From Jimgerdemannia flammicorona (lineage: Eukaryota; Mucoromycota; Endogonomycetes; Endogonales; Endogonaceae), in assembly GCA_003990745.1 (NCBI GenBank), contig RBNI01001109.1, positions 1 through 24,316 of the forward strand: 24,316 nucleotides of DNA. Direction: 5' to 3'. The notes beneath the pieces are model-generated. The model was not told the origin of the DNA, did not search any database, and was given only the letters and a program-made list of their open reading frames with translations. The translations under genes were made by a program, and so were the position numbers. Positions within the stretch are counted from its first letter, which is position 1. Every line of letters begins with the position of its first letter. Below, in pieces: positions 18,400 through 24,316 of the stretch.

Positions 18400-18770
18400 A
18401 AGACATCAGCCTATACCTCATGTCAGATCAAAGACTGTATCTTTGATGCCATCATTGATACTAGTGCTGGAGGATGTCTTATGAGCAAGAAGACAATTGA
18501 CTGCCTAAGCTGGGACATTGAAGAGTCTACTAAGATGGTCTATGTTACAGCAGATGGTATATGAGCTACCCTTCTTGGCAAATCTGAGAAGTCCCTATCA
18601 AGATAGGAGGAGCTATCATCCCAGTAGATATGATTATTACAAGTGCCACCAACTATGATATCCTCATTGGCAACCAATGACTTTACAAGGCCAAGGCCAT
18701 TATTGACCTCAATGCTTAGAAGATGCAGATCAACTATAGAGGAAGAAAGGTACATACAAGTCTCTATAAA
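18400..18770 (+). pseudogene. Aspartic protease domain of element B
   Basis: DCIFDAIIDTSAGGCLMSKK places the active site DTSAGG at 18457-18474, with Ser in place of the Gly seen in A. A 1-base deletion near 18585 (AAATCTG against AAAATCTG in A) shifts the frame. The second block, NYDILIGNQ-stop-LYKAKAIID, then appears in another frame at about 18651-18715. The domain is therefore recognisable but broken. Confidence 0.8.
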
Positions 18771-18845
18771 TGTCTATAAAGGAGTCCTACCAGATATGAA
18801 GGAAGGAGATGAAGAGGACATAGAGGTCTTCATACATTTGGTAAA

Positions 18846-18876
18846 CAAGAACAAGAACAAGAACAAGACACCTACA
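18846..18876 (+). repeat. AACAAG microsatellite in pol of element B
   Basis: Successive AACAAG hexamers lie in the linker between protease and dUTPase, where element A has only AACAATAAGAACAAG. The length change contributes to shifting the reading frame between protease and dUTPase in B. Confidence 0.7.
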
Positions 18877-19119
18877 TAAGCTCACAGATGAGCAGTGGTA
18901 CAACAAGATTATTGATGGCTATGCCCCTCAAGAAAGATGCCCCATGGTACTAGGATGTACTGCTCTGAACACTTGAATGACTAATAGTCCTGTATCAGTG
19001 AAGTCAGGAAAATCTGCCAACAGAAATATAAGCAAGAAGCTGCCAAAGCAAAAAGAAAAGCTGAAGAAGATGACCAGCCTCCAGAGCTTCAAGCTGATAG
19101 TGATGATGAGGAGAAACAA

Positions 19120-19560
19120 GAACCAGATATCACCCTCAAGGTCAAGAAGTTCTACCCTGAAGCTAAGATCCCAGAATACAAGACTGAAGGAGCCATAGGA
19201 ATGGACCTTGTCAGCATTTAAGATGCTACCCTTGAACCACAGACCACCACTCTACTTGGTACTGGAATTGGAGTCAAGCTGCTAGAGAACTATGCTGGAA
19301 TTATCAAGACCAGGAGCAGTCTGGCCAAAAGTGAAATCTCAGTTAAAGGAGGAGTAATTGACCCTGATTATACTGGCAAGATCTTCCTCATAGTTAGGAA
19401 TCACAATCCCACCACCCCATTCAAAGTCAAGAAGTATGACAGGATTGGCCAGATGCTGATCCATGAAATTAAGAAACCCAAGATCACTGAAGCCATCAAA
19501 CTCATCAAGACCAAGAGAGGAGAACAAGGCTTTGGATCTACTGAAAGAGGAGCCTATGCT
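19120..19560 (+). pseudogene. dUTPase domain of element B polyprotein
   Basis: This is a full trimeric-type dUTPase in one frame: motif 1 GAIGMDL (19189-19209), motif 2 KTRSSLA (about 19306-19326), motif 3 GVIDPDYTGK (19351-19380), motif 4 DRIGQML (about 19438-19458) and motif 5 RGEQGFGST (19516-19542). The spacing is normal for a domain of about 140 residues. Only one stop lies inside it, shortly after motif 1 (19219-19221). It is preceded by an acidic linker (QADSDDEEKQEPD) and followed by about 60 residues before RT. It would hydrolyse dUTP during cDNA synthesis. It is fused to pol, not a separate gene. Confidence 0.93.
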
Positions 19561-19734
19561 ATCACCAAGATTACCAAACTTGAATACAAGAAAGATAAGA
19601 ACCAGAACAAGCACACATATACTATTAGAGAAAACTTTCTCCTGGAAGAACAACTTCTCAAGATCCTGCACCAGAATGAAGGAGTACTTGCTACAAACTT
19701 TAGGGATATCCATAATTAAGAACTCAAGTACTAT

Positions 19735-20590
19735 TATGAAGTTGACACTGGTGATACCAAGCCCATCTACCAGAAAGTCAGACCCATACTACCTGCCTAC
19801 AGAGAATGGCTGTGAGCAGAACTCAAGGAAATAGAAGAAGCTAGAATCATTAAGCAAGCTATCAGTCTCTGGGCTTCACTCATTATCCTTGTCCTAAAGA
19901 AAGAAAGGAAGCCTGGAGAGTTTGCACCAAGACTCTGCATTGACTACAGGAAGCTCAATGCCATCATCAAGAATGATAGGCAGCCCTTGCTAAATATTCA
20001 AGAAATCCTTACCACTCTTAGAAGTGAAGCCAAATACTACACCACCTTGGATCTGTTTTCAGGCTTCCATCAGATTGGTCTCACTCAAGATGCCAGTGAG
20101 AAATCAGCCTTCATCACATCTGATGCCACCTATATCTACCTGTGAATGCCATTCGGAATGTACAATACCCTAGCAAGTTTCCAGTGAATAATGAATAGAG
20201 TTTTCAACAATGAGATTAGAAAATAGCTCTTCATCTATATCGATGATGTGATCATCTTCAGCAAAACTGTATGAGAATATATCAATTATATACAGCTAGC
20301 CCTCAAGAAGCTCAAGGAGCATGGCCTTTATATCAAGCCCAAGAAATGTAAGTTTGTGGTTCAAGAAATTGCCTACCTAGGACACCTCATCAACCAGATC
20401 AGAATCCATACAGACCCTATAAAGATTGAGGCTGTTGTAGCCTACCTAAGACCCAGAATGACCACAGAAGTCCATGCCTTCTTAGACTGGTCAACTACTA
20501 CAGAAGATTTATCAAAAGATACTCTAATATTGCAGCACCTATCTACAAGCTAATGAAGAAGGAAACCAAATTTGAATAGATCAAGGAATG
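19735..20590 (+). pseudogene. Reverse transcriptase domain of element B
   Basis: Ty3/gypsy RT blocks occur in order: VDTGDTKPIYQK, EFAPRLCIDYRKLNAIIKND, YYTTLDLFSGFHQIGLTQD, MPFGM, then the catalytic YIDDVIIFS at 20236-20262 and KKCKFVVQEIAYLGHLINQ. Stops are present at the codon before MPFGM and at the residue after SFQ, as in element A. A missing base near 20486, relative to A, moves the frame before RNase H. Confidence 0.92.
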
Positions 20591-21045
20591 CCAAGAAACC
20601 TTCAATGAACTCAAGACCAGGTTGACTCAAGCACCTATTCTCAGAAGACCAGATTGGAATCTAGAATTCATCCTGCAGATAGATGCAAGTGCCATAGGAC
20701 TTAGAGCAGTCCTAGCTTAGAAGAAAGATGGACATGAATATGTCATCTCCTATATAAGCTGAGGTACCCACAGAGCAGAACAGAACTACGAGTCATGCAA
20801 GCTTGAATGCTTAGCAGTAGTTTGGACAGTAGACAAGTTCCACTACTACCTAGCTGGGAAATACTTCACCATTCAAACAGACCATTCTACTCTTGTCTGG
20901 CTATTCCACACTCTGAACTCCAAAGGAATATATGCCAGTTAGATCTACAGGCTACAAGAGTATGACTGTACTGTCAAGCACCACTCAGGAAGAACCAACA
21001 CCAATACTGATGTACTCTCAAGGATACTCCGAAATACCCTCATCA
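20591..21045 (+). pseudogene. RNase H domain of element B
   Basis: The reading gives FILQIDASAIGLRAVLA (catalytic Asp at 20682-20684), HRAEQNYESCKLECLAVVWT, KFHYYLAGKYFTIQTDHSTL and KHHSGRTNTNTDVLSR. These are the standard gypsy RNase H blocks with the D-E-D type residues in place. Stops occur near 20717, 20759 and 20939. The whole domain is absent from element A. Confidence 0.9.
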
Positions 21046-22632
21046 AGATTACTCAATATGAATAAGGAGTTATACTATGGATTAATCAACTATCTTGGGC
21101 AGCAGAAGATGCCCAATCACCTTGAACCCTGGACAATCACCATCATTAACTGGACTTGGAAACAGTTTGAACTAGATAACATTATACTCAGAAAAGGAGA
21201 AAAGCTAGTAATACCCGAATACAAGAAGTATCAAGTAATGAAGGAAGTACATGAGCAAGGACACCTAGGAGGAACCAACACATATGACAAGGTAAGAAGA
21301 ACCATGTGGTGGCCCAAGATGAAAGAAGACCTGTACCAATTTGTCAAAGAGTGTAATAAGTGCCAAAAACAGAAATAAGATCAGTAAGACCAGACACCTG
21401 GATCATCAAGAATTGAGCCTATCTCCTTCCATCACATCACAATGGATATCATTGGGCCACTACCAGTAACACTATCAGGAAACTGCTATATTATAGTTAT
21501 TATAGACCTCTTTACTAAATAGATAGAAGCAGGAGCATTACAAGAAGCCAATGCCCTCTCTATAGCTGACTTCCTGTACCGAGAAATCATTTGCTGCTAT
21601 AAGACACCAAAGCAAATCACAACAGACTGTGGCACAGAATTTGTCAATGGATTCTACAAGATAATGTATCAGAAATACAAGATCCAGCATATCAAGACCA
21701 CCACATATCACCCTTAAGAAAATGGACAGACAGAGAGAACCAATAAGACCCTCAAGAACATCCTGGCAAAGATCTCAGAGACATATGAGAATTGGAATAA
21801 TTATCTCCCAACTGCCCTCTCTGTCCTATGAGACATATGGTCACAGAACACACACTTTACCCCAAGAGAATTACTCTTCAGAGAAGAAGATTCTAATGAA
21901 ACCTCAGCCATAAATCTAGACCTAACTTGAAGACAGGTTGATGCAGAAATCCAGAGACTATATCAAATCAGGAAGAAGGCTGAAGATTACATAATCAAGT
22001 CATAAGTGCTGATAATGAAGAATGCAGAAAAGAATCACAAGACCCTAAAACCCATCCAAATTGGAGAAAAGGTCCTACTGTATCAAAATATAGTAGAAGT
22101 CTCATGGTCATGAAAACTGGAGCCCAAATGGGAAGGACCCTTCTATATGTAAGATATCAAGAAAACTACCTTCTGGCTTAGAAAAATCTCAGGGACCATA
22201 CTGCCTACCATAGTACATAGAAACAGACTCAAGAAGTATCATGAACCTATATAAGAGAAGCAAAACATGATGACCACCCATGAGGTTCTAGTCTGCAAAT
22301 CATAACAGTATGTCCTATGACTAGCAGGCTATCCTATTCTCTAAGGGATATGGCACTAGCAACTACTCATCTGTGAGACTTTCAAAGCCAGAGGAGTTCA
22401 AACCATCAACTGATTGGTCAAGATCAGAATCAGGCCCTTGCTCTATATGAAGAGAGCAATCCTTCACCATTATGCCAAAATACAAAGAGAAGATGCCAGC
22501 CCATAAATACTACTTTTTGACTCCTTGCCAGAGGTTATGGGATCAGCAAATTTTTCAGGACTGGACCAATGAATAAGGATGCTCAAGAAGATTCTTATTT
22601 AGGAGGAAGATGTAATAGTGACCCCAAAATGA
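21046..22632 (+). pseudogene. Integrase of element B
   Basis: The HHCC zinc domain is intact (H at 21250 and 21262, C at 21352 and 21361: HEQGH ... CNKC). The catalytic triad is D 21445-21447, D 21625-21627 and E 21733-21735, with 35 residues between the last two (D,D35E). A GPF module follows (WEGPFYM, then RKISGTILPTIVHRNRLKKY, about 22125-22240). A further tail of about 115 residues without a chromodomain ends at TGA 22630-22632, 22 bases inside the 3' LTR. Several stops (for example after FTK and YHP) disable it. Integrase joins the cDNA to the chromosome. Confidence 0.92.
22601..22610 (+). other. Polypurine tract of element B
   Basis: AGGAGGAAGA directly abuts the 3' LTR. It overlaps the end of the pol reading frame, which continues into the LTR. 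Confidence 0.75.
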
Positions 22633-22714
22633 TGACATCAGCACAGGAGACAGCCTTTCCTTACAAGCCACCAGATCAGAATACAAGAAGATCATATGGC
22701 ATATGAAATGAGCA

Positions 22715-23684
22715 ATAATGACCAACTATGAGTCATTGTAACCACAGTTTAGATATCTTGAGGAATATAAAAGAAGGATTAAGGAACTACAGTAGCAGCA
22801 ACCAACAAGATCCACTAATCCCAAAATAGCTCAAAGACTTACCACAAATAAAATACCTGCTGCTTACTAAACCTCAAGATCAAGGAACTACCAAGGTATC
22901 TCAGTCAAAGAAAGGATGTTCTAAGACATCAGAAGAGCTATGAGGACCTGCTCAGGAAGGACTCCTAGTGTCAACCTGGGTACTGGTGACTCTTATCATT
23001 ATATCCTCTATTACCATGAAATAGAAACAAGGATCACTATTGCTACTGAATGCCTCCAAATATGGCAGGAGTATGAAATAAGAAATCTCCTCTGCCAGGA
23101 GTTCCCACAGGCCAGCACTCAAGAGCTACAAGATACCACTCCTATGGATATATACAAAAACAAAGACAGCTAAGAAGATCCATCAGATCTTCAGGCATAT
23201 ACCATGGTTAATCTCCAACTTGGAGTATATTAGAGTCTTAGATTTCAGAGACCTGTCATCCTGCCATATTAATGCACTAGAAACCAGAGTAGCTACAGAA
23301 GCCCAGTCCACTATCACTCTCAATAGTGATGAAGTAGAAGACTTCTGGCATCCTATCCTTCAAGACAACCCAGACCAATTTCTACAAGGATTGATCTCAG
23401 TATTTCAAGACCCAAGCATCCAGGTTAGACCTCTCCAAGACTCTACATTTGTCCCCTATTTTGTGGAAGAGAACCTCATAGACTGGAGAGCCCCAGACCT
23501 CCTTCTCACCACTGCTGAACATAATGATGTCATCAGCAATGATGTCATCCCGCATGATATTGAAGCATGTGAAACATACAATGATGACAAATTTGCAGAT
23601 CTCATCTTCTTCAGTGACAATGAGGATGAAGTCCCTATGGTCTTGAACATTCTGCTTGGTTACACTGAGTTATGCCAGCACTAG
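22715..23684 (+). pseudogene. LTR-encoded ORF, element B 3' LTR copy
   Basis: The position of the first Met reads ATA, with ATG next at 22718. The N-terminal half (RTCSGRTPSVNLGTGDSYHY from about 22940) is open for 77 codons. A 1-base gain near 23155 (MDIYKNKDS-stop) shifts the frame, and the C-terminal half is then open from 23220 to 23684. The normal stop has been lost in a small deletion, so the ORF reads on into the repeat (GYTELCQH). This copy has the longest open C-terminal part of the four (154 codons). Confidence 0.6.
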
Positions 23685-23755
23685 CATTTTGATATAATAC
23701 TGAGTTATGCCAGCACTGGCATTTTGATGTAATACTGAAATTATACTAGCATCCT
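23661..23755 (+). repeat. 35-bp U3 repeat in the B 3' LTR
   Basis: Two successive GCCAGCACTRGCATTTTGAT units lie 35 bp apart with partial flanking units, matching the 5' LTR of B in copy number. Confidence 0.7.
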
Positions 23756-23878
23756 GAACCTGTATAACTATCAGTACCGACCCTGGAACTTAGCAGTTTT
23801 TCCTGTTCTGGTATTTTATTTTAATTATTAGAATTTATATTTAGCTTTATATCTTAGCAACCATTGAATTATATTTTG

Positions 23879-23911
23879 TATAAATACTTCTCTTATTTCC
23901 TCTGAAATAAA
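23879..23911 (+). promoter_or_regulatory. TATA box and AATAAA of the B 3' LTR
   Basis: TATAAATA (23879-23886) and AATAAA (23906-23911) are placed as in the other LTRs. In this copy the AATAAA would serve to end the genomic RNA. Confidence 0.65.
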
Positions 23912-24136
23912 GTCAGTCCATTCAGTCTATTTAGTCTACTCAGTACAATATACACACTTCCTTACAAACAATCTAAGAGATAATAAGACAGTTTAAAGAT
24001 AAGAAGTTTGAGGACTATAAGACCTTGGGAAGGCACTCCAATAAGAACTTACTTATAACAAACTTGAGTTAGTCTAAGAGATATATCTTGAAGAGAATCT
24101 GGTGTATTTGAAGGACTCAGCAACTACTATGTGACA

Positions 24137-24248
24137 ATATAATAAAATACATACTATTCAAAAATTTAAATGCTATTTTATTAATGTTTAAAATTTTGGT
24201 TAAATAGAATTTAGATTAGAGATATAATATAATTAAAATATTAATAAT
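24137..24248 (+). repeat. Outer part of the palindrome's right arm (copia sequence)
   Basis: Reverse-complementary to 13967-14078. It resumes the arm interrupted by element B after the repeated ATAT and ends at ...ATTAATAAT (24248), where the left arm continues into copia RT but the right arm does not. Confidence 0.85.
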
Positions 24249-24316
24249 AACCAAACATTGGTATACTTTTGACTGTCACTATAAGCTTAAATACTGAAGA
24301 GAAGATTTTATTATAG
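24249..24316. other. Unassigned end of window
   Basis: 68 bases beyond the palindrome breakpoint. I see no recognisable coding or repeat signal. Confidence 0.4.

Larger units (their letters stand above)
15373..24136 (+). mobile_element. Ty3/gypsy element B, full-length
   Basis: An 8764-bp element with LTRs at 15373-16908 and 22611-24136, an internal region of 5702 bp, and 4-bp ATAT duplications (15369-15372, 24137-24140). The uninterrupted left arm of the palindrome shows the empty site with a single ATAT at 14075-14078. Gag, CCHC, protease, dUTPase, RT, RNase H and integrase occur in that order, so it is Ty3/gypsy. It is the same family as A but keeps the 1283 bp that A lost. Numerous stops plus 1-base deletions near 18585 and 20486 disable it. 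Confidence 0.93.
22611..24136 (+). repeat. 3' LTR of element B
   Basis: A 1526-bp LTR, TGTAATAG...GTGACA, followed by the ATAT target duplication. It has the same plan as the 5' LTR: U3 ORF, 35-bp repeat (about 23661-23755), TATAAATA (23879-23886) and AATAAA (23906-23911). Confidence 0.93.

Noticed and set aside
22241..22632. Integrase C-terminal tail as a chromodomain
   Set aside because: I could not find the aromatic cage or the usual Y-x-V-E-x-I-L pattern in the tail.
6226..24136. A and B as the two halves of one inverted duplication
   Set aside because: They sit at different positions relative to the palindrome (A outside the left arm, B inside the right arm), each has its own ATAT duplication, and A has a private deletion.

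Overview
The window looks like a piece of a transposon-dense, AT-rich, repeat-mutated eukaryotic chromosome, most probably from a filamentous fungus. That is inferred from the element types and a RIP-like C-to-T / G-to-A decay. No host gene, tRNA or rRNA is visible. Almost every base belongs to nested, mutated mobile elements.

Layout. (1) 1-356 is the end of a CpG-containing, little-mutated LTR-type element (D). (2) 357 to about 3530, minus strand, is a decayed Ty3/gypsy element (C) with gag, zinc knuckle, dUTPase, protease, RT and RNase H; D cuts it inside RNase H. (3) About 4130-6225 plus 13707-14161, minus strand, is a very old Ty1/copia pol relic. It is interrupted by a 531-bp TA-flanked foldback MITE (5335-5865) and by a 7.5-kb Ty3/gypsy element A (6226-13706, minus strand). 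(4) 13967-15372 plus 24137-24248 is a large imperfect palindrome made of copia sequence and a foldback core. (5) A second copy of the same gypsy family, element B (15373-24136, plus strand), sits inside the right arm of that palindrome. The unoccupied left arm shows the 4-bp ATAT target duplication directly.

Elements A and B belong to one family with very long LTRs (about 1.53 kb). Both encode gag, CCHC knuckle, aspartic protease, dUTPase, RT, RNase H and integrase in one reading-frame register. The pol stop codon lies 22 bases inside the 3' LTR. A lacks exactly 1283 bp relative to B, covering RNase H and most of integrase, with a CTA microhomology at the join.

Three observations stand out. 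First, all four LTRs carry a homologous sense-strand ORF of about 315 codons in U3. It has a coiled-coil start and an acidic end and matches no family I recognise, so the family may encode a third protein from its LTR. Second, a complete dUTPase domain is built into the polyprotein between protease and RT. Third, element C also carries a dUTPase, but between the zinc knuckle and the protease, so the two families differ in domain order. All coding regions are interrupted by stops and small frameshifts, so nothing here is expected to be active as it stands.
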